Below are positions 12,363 to 24,397 of a stretch of 64,000 nucleotides of DNA, piece by piece. The notes beneath the pieces are model-generated. The model had not been told where the DNA came from. It ran no database searches and saw only the letters and a list, made by a program, of their open reading frames with translations. The position numbers were made by a program, and so were the translations under genes. The stretch comes from Liriodendron chinense (lineage: Eukaryota > Streptophyta > Magnoliopsida > Magnoliales > Magnoliaceae), in assembly GCA_003013855.2 (NCBI GenBank), contig ML058453.1, positions 3,465,861 through 3,529,860 of the forward strand, written 5' to 3'. Every line of letters begins with the position of its first letter. Positions within the stretch are counted from its first letter, which is position 1.

Positions 12363-12863
12363 GGACGCGGATTAGCTACCGACAGGTTGAGTAGCGAATC
12401 TCGCTACTGAAGTGACTTCACCACGTTACGTGGGCCCAGCATGATGTATATGTTATATCCACACCGTCCATCCATTTAGAGAGACCATTTTAGCGCATGA
12501 CTAGAAGAATAAGGCAGATCCAAATCTTGAGTGGACCCACCACAGAAAATAGTGGGTACAGTAACATCCCCGTTGAAAAAGTCCTAGGCCCACCATGATT
12601 TTTATTTGAGATCCAACCTATTTATAAATTAACAAAGACATGGAGTAAGGGAAGACACAAATATTAGCTTGATCGAAAACTTCTTAGGGGCAACAGTGGA
12701 AGTCACTGTCCCCACTGTTTTCTGTGGTGGGGTCCACTTGAGATCTGGATCTGTCTCTTTCTTTGATTCATTATCCACAAATACATCATGCGGAGGCCCA
12801 CATACTATGGTGACGTCACTAGCAAGATTGGCTACTCAAACCTGCAGTAGCCCATCCGCGTCC
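12363..12863. mobile_element. Mutator-type palindromic MITE, GGACGCGGATTAGC family
   Basis: The left end GGACGCGGATTAGCTACC and the right end (complement of GGACGCGGATGGGCTACT) are inverted repeats that continue through GTAGCGA and GTGAC modules into the common arms. The flanks GCCTTCGAC (12354-12362) and GCCTTAGAC (12864-12872) form a 9-bp target duplication with one difference. Length 501 bp, no coding capacity. Confidence 0.85.
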
Positions 12864-12946
12864 GCCTTAGACTCAGAATTCAGCCTGTTCCCCATCCACG
12901 GGGTCCACGTTTTGAGATGAGATGATCCAATGAGCCCCCTGATGAG

Positions 12947-12965
12947 GGGGGGGGGGGGGGGGGGG
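12947..12965. repeat. Poly-G run
   Basis: Nineteen or so consecutive G bases replace the outermost end of the MITE that follows; its intact right end reads GCGCCCC. The length could be inaccurate if this is assembled sequence. Confidence 0.9.
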
Positions 12966-13472
12966 CGCAGGAAGTTCCTGCGTTGGGAACCAAGGTAGGG
13001 CCCACAGCGATTTTGTTTGATGAATCCACCTGGTCCATCCGTTTTGGGAGCTCATTTTAGGACATGAGAATGAAAATGAACCGGATCCAAGACTCAAGTG
13101 GGCCTAAAACGTGAGGATTAAACGTCCACAGTTGAAATATTTGTGGAGCCACAGGAGTTTCGAATCAGGATAATATTTGTGTTTCTAGTTCATCGCAGTA
13201 GTAGTGAAGTTACGAGCGGTATGGATGTCATATAAACATCACTGTGGACCCCTAGGGAGGTTTCAACGGTAATAATTTACCTACCCACATTTTCCTTTAC
13301 TGAGGCCCGCTTGAGTCTTAGATCTGGTTCATTTTTGTTTTGATGTCCTAAAATGAGCTTCCAAAACGGATGGACAGGGTGGATTCATCAAAAAACATCA
13401 CTGTGGGCCCCACCTTGATTCTCAGTGCAGGAACTTCCTACGCAGGGCTTTCACAGGAAATCCGCGCCCCAT
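12966..13472. mobile_element. Palindromic MITE, GGAAGTTCCTGC module
   Basis: The left side has GCAGGAAGTTCCTGCGTTGG and GGTAGGGCCCACAGCG. The right side has the complement, ending CAGGAAATCCGCGCC. The centre is the variant type with TGATGAAT-like spacing also seen at 35476-35996 and 51235-51710. Confidence 0.75.
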
Positions 13473-13768
13473 CAGGGGGGCTCATTGGATCATCTCAAAA
13501 CGTGGACCCCATGGATGGGGAACAGGCTGAATTCTGAGTCTAAGGCGACGCGGATGAGCTACTGACAGGTTGGGTAGCCAATCTTGCTAGTGACGTCACC
13601 ATAGTATTCGGGCCTCCGCCGTGATTGGGGCATAATCATCTGGTCGGTGAGGGTTATATTCGTTTGCCGGGCTTTAGAGCACAAATTTCAAGGCATGAAT
13701 TTTCCAACCACTCGGTTATTTTGGGCCCACTGTCAGATAAACTCACATAAGAGTTCTCTCTCAGACTA

Positions 13769-14868
13769 GGACACGGATTAGCTACTTACAGGTTGAGTAG
13801 CAATCTCGCTCCCGAAGTGACGTCACCAACTTTTGTGGTCCCCACCATGATGTATGTGTTGTATCCACACCATCCATCCATTTGGAGAGAGAATTTTAGG
13901 CCATGAGACAAAGAATGAAGGAGATCCAAAGCTCGAGTGGATCTCAAACAGTGGGGATTGATCTCCTACCATTAAAAACTTCTTGGGGCCACAAAAGTTT
14001 TCAATCAAGCTGAGATTTGTGTTTTCCCTTCTTCCATGTCTATGTGAACTTATGAGCAGATTAGATCTCAAATAAACATCATGGTGGGCCCTAGAAAGAT
14101 TTCAACGGTCGCATCACTATCCCCACTGTTTTCTCCCGTGGGGTCCACTTGTGCGTTGGATCTGTCTCATTCTTTAGTTCATGCCATAAAAGGATCTCTC
14201 CAAATGGATGGACCGTGTAGATACAACATATAAATCACATAGGAGCCCAAAGAACGTTACTTGAGTAGCCCGATAGGGGCGCGAATTAGGTGTTACCCAT
14301 AACTCAGTGGGTGCTACCCTAACCGTGTGGGGCCTATCTTGATGTATTTTTTATATATCTCTGCCGTCTATCTGTTTTTTCATACCATTTTAGGATGTGA
14401 TCCAAAACCCTAAAAATATCCAAATCTCAGGTGGACCATACCACTAGAAACAGTGATGAATGCCCATTAAAATGTTTTGTGAGCTACAAAAGTTTTGTAT
14501 CAATCTGATCTTTACATCTTCCCTTCATCAAGACCTTATTGACATTATCAAGAGCTTGGATTGCAAATAAACATTACCAAAACCTTATGATGGGCTCTTT
14601 GGAATTTTTAGTAGTGGGACACTCAATCACACTATGTCTAGTGGTATGGTCCACTTGAGATTTGGATCTGCATAATGTTTGGAACCTCATCTTAAAATGG
14701 GCTGTAGAAACGGATGGATGGAGTTGATATACAAAATGGATGGATGGAGTTGATATACAAAATATCATGCATGTGGACCATACGGTGGGGGTAACACCCA
14801 CTAAGCTGCTCCCGAGGTAACAACTAATTCACACCCGCTAGATAGCTACTCAACCCGTCAGTAGCGTA
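13769..14868. mobile_element. Mutator-type MITE interrupted by a second MITE
   Basis: The left end GGACACGGATTAGCTACTTA begins the GGACGCGG family. The right part resumes at 14846 (CTACTCAACCCGTCAGTAGC) and lacks the last bases. The interruption at 14277-14836 is a different MITE. It is absent from the equivalent place near 52800 in the second segment. Confidence 0.75.
14277..14836. mobile_element. Nested Mutator-type MITE, GTGTTACC module
   Basis: It starts GGGCGCGAATTAGGTGTTAC and ends CTAATTCACACCC. The flanks GCCCGATAG (14268-14276) and GCTAGATAG (14837-14845) agree at 7 of 9. Removing it restores the host MITE. A 24-bp stretch near 14710-14760 (ATGGATGGAGTTGATATACA) is tandemly doubled. 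Confidence 0.75.
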
Positions 14869-15004
14869 TTTAATTGGGTCACATGCCGCTAGAGTCAAGT
14901 ATATTTGAAAGTGGTTAGGTTGAGCATGTACTGGACCTACGTTACATGAGGCTGACCCATTCGAATCGCAACACGTAAGGACCTCAATATGATGGGTGAG
15001 AGGC

Positions 15005-16165
15005 CTCAGCCTCACCTAAGATGATGGCCCCACCTTGATGCATGAATTCTACATTTGCCCATCCATTTTGCCAGATCATTTCAAAGTATGAGGAAAAAAA
15101 TGAAGCAGATCCAAATTTAAGGTGGTCCACACTACAGGAAACAGTCGTGATCGAACACTCCACCATTAAAAACTTCATATGCCCACTATAATGACTCTAT
15201 AATGTTTATTTGTCATCCAACCAGTTGACAAGTCATACCAATGTACTTGAAGGAAGAAAAAAAAAAAAATACCATCTTCATACAAAACAATTGTGGCCTT
15301 ATGGATGTTTCAATTGTAGGCATTCAATCCCCACTATTTCCTATCCACATGGCTCACTTGGGTTTTGGATCAGCCTCCAATTTGTTGTTGTGTCCCAATA
15401 TAAGCTGGCAAAATAGATAGACCAGGTGGATGTCTAGAAGACATCACTGTGGACCCCATCCAGCTTCCGAAGTCAGGAACTCCAGGGGTTCGTCCGTTCC
15501 ATCAATACCAGCTTCGGATCAAGCTAGTGTTTGTGTTTTTCCTTCATATAGGTCAGGTCAATGTAACCAAATCAACAGTTTAGATGGGTAAATAAACATG
15601 ACACCGACCCTAGGAATTTCTTAATGGTTGGTGTTCAATCGCCAGTCTCCTGTGGTGTGGTGTGGCTCACCTCAGATTTCGATGTGCCCTCTGGCCTAAA
15701 ATGAGTTAAAAAAATAGATGGACAGAATAGATAAAACGCATGCATCACAGTGAGCTCACAGAACTTCTCCATCACAGGACATTAACATAAAAATCAGGCA
15801 TACCTAAAACTATTGTATGACACACCAGACAAAAAGTGGGAATGGAAACATCCACCGTTGAAACCTTGCTAGAGCCAATCATGATGTTTACATGCTATAC
15901 AAACCGAACATAGGGTTACTACCACTCAGATAAAGTGTGGGCACAAATATCATCCTGATATAAAACTTTTTTGACCCTCACCAAACTTTCCAATGTTGGG
16001 CGTTCAATCCCTCTGTAGCGCCTGGTATGGACCACATGAGTATTGGATCTGCCTGATTTTTAGACTTCTGCCCCAATTGTGATCTTGCAAAACTGATGGA
16101 CGGAGTTGATTGGTGACGGCCATCTCTGTGGGCCCCACACAGCTTCGACCACATGAGCTTCTTAT
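15005..16165. mobile_element. Cluster of three decayed palindromic MITEs
   Basis: About 15005-15480 is one near-complete element (TGATGGCCCCACC to GACATCACTGTGGACCCC). About 15500-15780 is a right half. About 15785-16165 is a variant element ending GTGGGCCCCACACAGCTTC. All three are present at 53045-54250 in the second segment, so they are older than the duplication. Confidence 0.65.
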
Positions 16166-16744
16166 GCCCCGGACCCTGGCAATCCGCGTGGGCCCATATT
16201 GACAGGGAAATTGAGGAAGTACAAGATTCGATACATCATTACGTACATATCCATGCATTTCGTGTAAATTATAGATAGTCTTATGCTCTGATCCAATCGT
16301 ACATCGCCTGTACCATTGACTGACAAAGCCGTGTATCTTGTGAGCCCTTCAACGTGAATAATTAATATCCTATGATACATTATATACGAATTGAGGCTAT
16401 GATCCGGTCATCCAGACCATTGATCTTATGGTCACTACCATGGATAGTGACGAATAAATAATTAAAAAATAAAATCCCTTACATCGGATGCTCTTATCAC
16501 TTTGATCAGGTGATGACAAATAGACAGGTCCTAAAGGCCAGCGTTATTTATATGTATTCTTATAAAAACTATAACTTTTGTCATATGCCTCTTTGTCACC
16601 CGCCGATTTCAATTATTATTTACCTGCTGGGTGTTTTCTTTCAATTCTTTGGTGTAAATACTTGCAAATGGATAATGATTAATTATCAATATAATTCCTT
16701 TAGTTTTTTCTATGTTTACAATGACATCTTGCTTTTTGGACATT

Positions 16745-17060
16745 AAAATAGAAGATTGGTCAAATTTCATATGGGGCCCATTGTAATATATGTGGCTTAT
16801 CCACATAGTCCATTTATTTAGCGGGCTGATTTTAGGGCATGAACCCAAAATTGAGGCACATCCAAGGCTCAAGTGGATCACACCATGTAAAACAGTGGAT
16901 TGAACATCTACCATTAAAAATCTTTTATGATCACGATTTTTCATGTTGTGGGCTATTTGAGCTTCAAATCTACCTCATTTTTAAGCTCATGGCCTAAAAT
17001 GTTCCGGTAAAATGGATGGATGGCATAGATATGTCACAGACTTTACAATGGGACCCAAAA
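16745..17060. mobile_element. Short palindromic MITE, GGGGCCCATTGTAATA
   Basis: The left arm GGGGCCCATTGTAATATATG pairs with GATATGTCACAGACTTTACAATGGGACCC at the right (split here only for reading). The inner arms TAGTCCATTTATTTAGC and AAAATGGATGGATGGCATAG mark it as the common type with its centre deleted. Confidence 0.6.
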
Positions 17061-17985
17061 ATTTAAGTCCATCCTTTTCAAATGGTATTTCAAGAAGGAA
17101 ATACTCGTTTATGTTAAACATATATGTCAGAACTGAAAATGCTACAAGGACATTTTCTGGGTATTGTTGTTCTAGGGTTCTGAGTAATGGAAACATTCAT
17201 AGATAATCACAAGCATTCACAAAAGTACACACAAGAGAAAGATATTGCAAGGTGAATTTTATTACAGAGATTCTGAGATCTTGTACATTACAGGCTGTGA
17301 TCTGGCACAAACTCTTAATTACATCGAATGATGGATGACCATTGATAAAAAGGCAAAAGACTAAGTCAGCGGGGGCCATGGTCTTTGAGTTCTTGGTTGG
17401 AGAAACCTATGTATTTTGTTATAGGATGAACCATATTTGTATAGGTTGGATGTCTATGTCCCATGTTTTGACCGGAGATTCAGGCTAAGACTGTCAGGGT
17501 TTCTAACTGAGAGGGTACAACTCTGAGCCCACACTTGTCATGTTTGGATAGGCGACCTCAGGAAGATTGGTCTACAGTTGTATGTACCTGAGCAACCCAA
17601 CCGACGGATACCGTTTGGATGGGTAGGACATCGAATGTTTTCAAGATGTCAATATTTAACAAGCGTTGTATGATAGTTTGGAATTCTTTCGGTCAAGTTT
17701 ATCGTATTAACCATGGTCCCATTTGTTTAGTCTGAACCTCAATATTAGTCATATTATGATTATACATGTGATGATGATAGATTTGCACGATTCTGGATGC
17801 TGACGACCTCTTTCGGAAACTTCCTGTATTCATCATGCCGGATTGGATTGCTCTCCGAAAAGACCTGCTTATTTCGCTTATTGGTTGTCCCGGAAGGACA
17901 ATTTGACTATTCTGTTGCGTCCGGATGCTCGGAATACAAAAAAATGGGCTTAAATATGGCCTGAAATGCCCAAAATAAAGTTCAA
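17061..17985. other. Unassigned DNA
   Basis: It has no match elsewhere in the window, no terminal repeats found and no convincing coding frame on either strand. It lies between the two parts of block C that match the second segment (16640 and 19300), so it belongs to an insertion in copy 1 or a deletion in copy 2. Confidence 0.4.
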
Positions 17986-17989
17986 CACA

Positions 17990-18885
17990 CCCGAAAATGA
18001 ATTCTGAAATTAGCTGATTTTTAGGGTGCGCTGAACATTGTGCACCCTGAAATTCATTTATCGGAGTGATGAATTTGAGGGTGCGCTGGACTGCATTGCA
18101 TCCTAAAAATACTTGTCTAATCCGCTGAATTTATGGGTGTGTCGGACATTAGTGCACCCTGAAAGTATTTCGTTTTTATTTGTTGAATTTATGGGTGTGC
18201 TGGACATCAGTGCACCCTGAAATTACTGTCTTTATTTTTTAAATTTATGGGTGCGCTGGACATCAGTGCACCTTAAAATTACTTCGTCTTTACTTCTGAA
18301 TTTGTACGATGCACTCCCGCACTTGTAATTTTTTTAGTCGGATCTATGGTGGTCAAAGTGATCTTCCGGCGAAGGGTGTCGGTAATCGAAAAATGATTTC
18401 GGTGACCAGAAAGGTTTTTCAATGATAAAAAAAGGGTTCTGGCGAGGTTTTCCGACGAGAATCCTAAATATCCGGAGGATAATAGCTCTCTTTCTCTCTT
18501 TCTGAATACGTATGAATGAACAGTCGAACGGGGTATTTATACTCGAAAATACCGGAAGTCAGGTCAATGAGGAAGTGTCACGTATGACGCACCTGAAATT
18601 AGCTGAAAATTATCCCAGCGCACCCTGAAATTAGTTATTTTCTGGGTGCACTGACCTCCGACGCACCATGTAATTACTTAGTCGGAGTGCTGATTTTTCA
18701 GGTGCATTGGACTGCAGTGCACTCTGAAATTCATTTTCTAATTTTGTTGAATTTATGGGTGCGTTGGACATTAGTGCACCCTTAAATTACTTGTTTGATT
18801 TTCTGATTTTTAGGGCGCCCTGGACTGTAGTGCACCCTGAAATTAATTTTTATAAATTAAGTAATTTAAGGGTACATCAGGCCTG
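17990..18885. repeat. Degenerate ~57-bp hairpin repeats in two clusters
   Basis: A unit with GGGTGCGCTGGACATCAGTG followed by CACCCTGAAATTA recurs at about 18013, 18070, 18128, 18186 and 18244. It recurs again at about 18640, 18690, 18748 and 18805, in the same orientation. Each unit holds the inverted pair GGGTGC...GCACCC, so each can fold on itself. A non-repeated spacer (18300-18590) separates the clusters. A weaker unit appears at 19120-19205. Confidence 0.8.
18534..18541 (-). promoter_or_regulatory. TATA-box-like motif, minus strand
   Basis: The complement reads GAGTATAAATACCCC. On the minus strand it is followed by a pyrimidine/GA-rich leader-like stretch (18480-18510). It sits in the spacer between the two repeat clusters, as in an LTR or small gene promoter. 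Sequence alone gives weak support. Confidence 0.25.
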
Positions 18886-19257
18886 ATTTTTTAAGTCCGC
18901 TGACAGGACTCTTGTTTTGTCTGTTTTGATTGGGTCCTTTAAATGATGAATATGTGAGGGCTTATTTGGTGATGAATGCTCATACACTAGTAATGATAAT
19001 TAATGTGATGGTCATGATTTGATTTTGGATAGTTTTGATCATGATGATTTGTGGGGCCCGCCGAGAGTTTCTGTTAAAAATGGCTAAGTAAGGCAGAAAC
19101 GACCTGAAATTTTGGTTGAATTGCAGAGTGCACTGGTCATTATTTTATAGATATGCTGGCCAGTACAATCATTGTAAATCTTAGTCTTTTAGGTGCGCTA
19201 AGGGGTATTTTGTGGGATTTCACCGAGTATCATTTTGGAATGCGTGAATAATTTAGC

Positions 19258-19480
19258 ATGTGGATGTTTGCTTTAAGGACCCGCCGATATGTAAATTGTA
19301 ATTATTACAGGCTCAATGAGCTAAGCAAACTTATCATTTATTGGAGTTTTTCCCATTTGTCAGAACCATCAAGCTCAACGGCTTACTCGTATGATAGGAT
19401 TTTGGTCCAAGGATCTGGGGCCCTGAGTCTGTACAGCTTCAGGGCCACATTCCACTGAGAGAGATTTCATGGGGATAGTC
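19258..19480 (+). pseudogene. Exon-like relic paired with 56340-56520
   Basis: GAGCTAAGCAAACT followed by TTGGAGTTTTTCCC, AACCATCAAGCTCA and GGATTTTGGTCCAAGGAT are shared with 56398-56500. A possible splice acceptor TTATTACAG lies just before, at about 19311. The open frames differ between the two copies, so any gene is dead. I do not recognise the product. Confidence 0.4.
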
Positions 19481-20208
19481 CGTTCATAGTAGTTTGTTCC
19501 ATCATATCAATGGTCAGTATCAACGATTTCCATGGTCCGCACTTCTATTAGGACGGTCCAGCAGCTCAGCCCGTTTTTAAAGTTTCAAGGGCCTTTTATT
19601 AAAATCATGCGTTATTGGGCACGCCAAACGAACAACCTAGATCTTGCGTGAAACAGGTTATCAAGGCTGGAGCTTGGGCCGGAGTCAAGACTCTGGACCG
19701 TGCGTTATCATCATGGGCCATACCCAAGCCTGTCCGTTTTCCCATTCACGGGTGGGAGGCAACAGTTCAATGGTCTGGATTACCTAATTATGGGCCCCAC
19801 TTGTCAGAATTGGATACTCGTCAATAACTGTGCGAAGTCACTGAACAGCTATCATATGAATGCTGGGACGAGCTGGCCTGAAGCGTGTGCAATCCCAACA
19901 CATGAGCTTAGAACGGAAAATGGTCGAGCCATCTCTATAGTACGCATGGCTAGCTGACTAATCACTGTACACGGTCCATCTAGTGGCCCCTACTGTCAAT
20001 GGAAAATTATTCAATATACGAATAGATGAGATGATCCTGGATGCTTGATCAGTTGTACGTCTTCAAAGATACAGTAGAAGATGAAAATTGTAAATGGTCA
20101 ACACTCCATGCATGAAAGTGAAGAAAAGTGACGGATGTGATCGCGTGGATAGGTCCGAATTTTGAAACATAGGTATTTATGAAATTAAAATAATTAAATG
20201 GCACCCAA
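19481..20208. other. Unassigned DNA at the junction of the two segments
   Basis: No features recognised. Just before 20209 a short piece (AGGTATTTATGAAATTAAAA at 20171) resembles 5838-5870, which lies inside block A. It may mark the breakpoint. Confidence 0.4.
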
Positions 20209-20299
20209 TGTCAGCGTGACGCCGGACCACATCAGCTTGTTCCAAGATATCGTGGGACACAGATTGCCTTCTCATACTTTCGGTAGCTACATTGCAACT

Positions 20300-20742
20300 G
20301 GACGGTGTTCTGTGGCCCTACAATGATGTATGTGTTTTATCCACGCCGCTCATCTATTTTGTATCATTACTTTAGAATGCAAACCCAAACACCGAGGAAG
20401 ATTCAAATCTCAGGTAGACCCGAAGGAATGCATTAGTAATTGAACTACCACCATTAAAAATTCCTAAGGCCCACTGTAATTTTATTTTCCATCCAACCTG
20501 TCGGTTAGGTCACACAAACATGGATGAAAGGAAAATTCAAATATCAGCTTGATCCAAAACTTATGTGGCCCTAGAATTTTTTATTGGTGGGCGTTCAGTG
20601 CCCACTGTTTCCTATTGTATTGTCGACCAGCGATTTGGATCTGCCTCATTTTTTGCACTCATAGCCTAAAATGATTTCGAAAAATGGTTGGACGGCGTGG
20701 ATAAAGTACATCCATCATGGTGGGGCCCACAGAGCACCGTCC
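20300..20742. mobile_element. Palindromic MITE, GGACGGTG ends (copy 2)
   Basis: Same element at the same relative place as 4554-4997. Confidence 0.75.
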
Positions 20743-20814
20743 AGTAGCGACTTCGGAGCGGCGTAAGTATGCAAACCGCGTCCAATGTTGCGAGGGTGTA
20801 GTCAGTTCAGGCGT

Positions 20815-21250
20815 TTTCATTGGGTGCGACGCTTGTGCTCCAGTGGCCCATCATACTGTGTGTGTATGACATTCACTCTGTCCATCAGGTGAGCCCCTCT
20901 ATTTTAGGCCATGAGTCTAAAATCAGCCCTATCTACAACTCAGGTGAGTCAGAACACAGGAAACAATGGGGAGGAGAAGCCATCCAAATGTTTTTGCGTG
21001 GGCCCAACAGGGTGTTTATATCCAATCCAAAACGTCCATCAGGTGTGCCTCACTAGGATGAACTGCTACTCCAAAATCCAACGTGATTCAGGACTCAGTG
21101 CAGCACACCGTATGACTATGAAAGTTTTGGGCGCAATTTTATATTGTTGCTTGTGGTGGGGCCCACAAGAGCTTCCTATACATATACGGTGAAGATGAGA
21201 ATTAACACCTGTTGGACGGAATGGATGTCACATGCACACTACGTCGGCCA
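20815..21250. mobile_element. Palindromic MITE variant (copy 2)
   Basis: Counterpart of 5085-5545, with GACATTCACTCTGTCCATCA at the left and GGACGGAATGGATGTCACAT at the right. Confidence 0.6.
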
Positions 21251-24041
21251 CCAGGTCTGTTACCCGCTGCGCACAACCAAGGCTGCAGCCTATTTCGGTT
21301 TGGCTAAGGCAGCTGCCGTGTTAGCTAGGGTAAAAACTAATCGGACCCAACGCATACTAGTTAATAAGATAATAGCGGGCTCGGCGAGATGACTATACTT
21401 TATGTGACGAGGATTCATGTATGTCTATATGACTAAGGTTTTCATTATTATCCAAAATTTTAGGGTTGTGTGTGTCTATGAATGATGTTGTCCACATAAA
21501 GTTAGTCAGCTAGAAGAAAAAAAAATTAATCCGACATGGGCTCATATAGGTATTTATGAAAATCAAAATAGTAAAAATGTCACCCAAATAGAAAGGCGAA
21601 TTCTTTAAGATCGGTGATTGCAATGGGATGATACTTTTCTTGATTTTAGATTCAATTTCATTTCGTTTTCTTTTGTCCAAGTGTGGTCACTTTTATCTTG
21701 TAATGAAGTTAGCTGATATCTTTTTATAAGCTTTGATCAATTAATGTAATGGTTGGATCATCAACTCTCTCGAGGTAAAACAACCGTCTCATCTGGGAAA
21801 GTTAATCATCTTTTCCATCTTGGTTTAAGTAGTTAAAAAAAATATGTTTAATTGAATTTTTTTTTTAATCTTTCAAAATATACATGGTTGTAAATTTTTG
21901 ATTAATTGGATATGTTTTTCTTCAAAATTATTGAGTTTTTTAAAACTGAGTTTGTTAACAAAGGGTAGACTGATATTTTGCTATATTTCATAATGGTAAT
22001 GGTGGTCATAATGGCTACTACCGTCACCTTTTATGGTCTTGGGTATAGCGGTGGTTATGAACACCGTAATAGCTATTATGGTCTCTTTTCTAATTGAAAA
22101 AAAAAAATCTAAAAAACTTGTATCAGTCCCTAATAAGCCATTATGAAGTCATTACAACCTTTACAAAACACAGTTAAAGGCCGTTACAAAGCCTATAACA
22201 GCCTTTACTGGTAAGTTTTTCAATAATGGCTATTAGGACTTTTAGGATCTCGTAACATGCAATGGATGCTAATGTTACCTTTACGTAATGGCTTTTATAG
22301 CCTATGAGGACCTTTGTGGCACATCATGATATACCTTCCCTCATTATATATTTTTAAGCAGGGTTACTTCAACCTTTAATTAAAGGGTCTTGTGTCCATG
22401 TGTGGCTAAAATTCTTGGGCAGACCCAAACTACTCAAAATCGACCCATTGCCCACTCGTATCCATACCAAGGCCATTTGTGCTATGTTAGTGCGTGTAGT
22501 GCATTTGGTTCTGGATTTAGTTCTACTACTGCTTGAGGTTACCCAATTGGTGCGAAGTTTGAGTTATTGCCCATCAAGAGCAGGGACTACCTGATGGATG
22601 GTTTGGACCAAAAGTGAGTCACCGATGACCTAGCAAAAGAAAGTGACAGTCTAGGGTTTCTTTAGAAGAAACAAATGAAACAAGAAAATAAAACAAAAAC
22701 AAAAACAAAGAAGTGTCTGCGTAGCTTCTTCAGAAGGGCCATGGAAGAAGAGGTCTGGAATGTGTGTACTCATTTGTATGTGACAGAGATCATGTGCAGT
22801 CAAAAGTCTTTACTTCCAAGAGATAGATCCTTCTGTGCAGCCTTTAAAAAAAAGAGAAGGATAAGAGGTCTTCAGGTCCAACTGGCTAGAATACAAGTTT
22901 TGGTCCACCCAGAAGTTAACTTCCAACCTTTTCATGTGCATGAGACATCCAGTCCATCCAAAAGGTTGGCCCACCATGTTTCCTTGTGCAAAATTCAGCC
23001 AGACCATACTTATATTTTTCCTATTTATCAATGACTATACATTGTTTTCTATGGTGTGGTCCACCTGATGAGTAGATGGGGATGATTTTTGCACTAGGTA
23101 ATTCTCATGGAAGATCCAGCCTACTGGAACGGTTAGATTTCACATTCACATAATAAGTTGGAAGTTATCCATTGATGTACCATAACTTGTGGCCCAACCG
23201 GATGACCTTAACAGGATAATTAAAAAAAAAAAAAAAAAAAGTGTTACCCTGGTAACACGTAATCCGCTCCCGGTGGTATGGCCGTGGATCTTCAAAATGG
23301 CATTCCAATTCTATTCCCGGATTCTTCCCAGTAAATGAGTTATTAAACGAAGAGAAGTTATTTGATACTCTGGCTGCGTATGGTGCTTGATATGCATGCA
23401 CTTAGAATGTTCAAGTCCTGAAATCAGTTTGGACAATCTCAAACTCTGGTTGGTAGACACTTGTTTGTTGAAAAAAAAAATATTGGACACTCATCTTGAC
23501 CGTCAAATAAAATAGCCTCCAATCTGATCATCAAACAAATAAATAAGCTTAATTTTTGCTTGCGCATAGGCGTGAGTGATAAAAGAAGAAAAAAAAGCTT
23601 AATTTTTGGTTCCTCAATCCTCATAGATCAAAATTGATACACATAATTGGACGATTTAACTTAAATTACTTGTATGAGATGCAATTTTGGAGTATCGAAA
23701 TGCACAATGTTCACTTGTGCCTACGTTGGATGGCGTGGATTGGCTCGAATAGAAGTTCAAAGCAAACCAAGCCTTAGACTGAAGCTTGTTTGAAAAAAGC
23801 AAACTAATCTCAAACTAGGGCAATACCAGCTCGCCTCAGCTGGAAGCTCGATTGGTTTGATTCAGCTCCTAGATTGTAAGCGCATTGTTTCCGAAGGTGT
23901 GATCTACTTAGCTTTGGATATGATTTCATTTTGTAATCATGTCCTAAAATGACATGTAAAAACTGATGGATGATGTGGATAATACATGTACATGATTACG
24001 TGGATAATATATAATACATATACATGAATGCACACTGCTTC

Positions 24042-24365
24042 CACTACAAGAAATATGACTTTTACCAAGGAAATTTTTCCTGGGTAAATGTCATAATTTC
24101 CTGGGTAAAAGTTATTACCAACGAAAATGTTCGTTGCAGTTTTCGTCGCAACATCACCCTCGGGAAAAAGATATACCTACGAAATTTAATTTTTTGTCGG
24201 TAAATAGTTGACCATTTCCAACAAAAAATTTCCTTAGTAAAAGTCAACAATTTCGTGTCTATTGCTTAATTCGTCGGTAATTATGCGACTATTACCGAGA
24301 AAAAGTTTCCTTGGAAAAAGCTATGACTAAGGAAATGTTTCCTTGAAAAAGGTAGTAGAATTACC
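24042..24365. promoter_or_regulatory. CACTA left sub-terminal repeats
   Basis: Repeated words such as TTTTACCAAGGAAATTTTTC, CTGGGTAAA and CGTCGGTAA occur in both directions. By family knowledge such sub-terminal repeats are bound by TNPA-type proteins. The matching right-side set is 29990-30255. Confidence 0.7.
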
Positions 24366-24397
24366 ATTTCATTGCCACTGAAATATTTATGTGAACA

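Larger units (their letters stand above)
12791..13616. repeat. Large quasi-palindrome around a MITE
   Basis: The left arm (12791-12950) contains the right end of the preceding MITE plus its flank (CAGAATTCAGCCTGTTCCCC). It recurs inverted at 13455-13616 (GGGGAACAGGCTGAATTCTG). The enclosed element at 12960-13470 is itself palindromic, so the symmetry covers about 826 bp. The MITE terminus beginning GACGCGGATGAGC at 13546 is the inverted copy and lacks its own partner. Confidence 0.8.
13617..16640. repeat. Duplicated block C, copy 1
   Basis: It aligns with 52724-56330. Matches include GTGATTGGGGCATAATCATC at 13620, GCATGAATTTTCCAACCACT at 13695, CTACGTTACATGAGG near 14938, GACGGAGTTGATTGGTGAC at about 16098, and ATTAAAAAATAAAATC at 16462. 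In this copy 13769-14868 is an added MITE complex that the other copy lacks. Confidence 0.85.
20209..23730. repeat. Duplicated block A, copy 2
   Basis: This is the direct counterpart of 4463-10340. It lacks the hAT element (empty target CTTAACAG at 23207-23214), most of the GTGTTACC MITE (only 23241-23270 remains) and about 350 bases of the CCGTTACGG region. Between 23215 and 23240 is an A-run of about 19 bases where the deletion joined. Confidence 0.85.

Noticed and set aside
17061..19250. Possible endogenous pararetrovirus or complete LTR retrotransposon
   Set aside because: No reverse transcriptase, protease or coat-like motif on either strand and no paired long terminal repeats were seen.
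20171..20208. Precise breakpoint of the tandem duplication
   Set aside because: The short similarity to 5838-5870 is suggestive, but it is brief, A-rich and could be chance, so I do not call a breakpoint from it.
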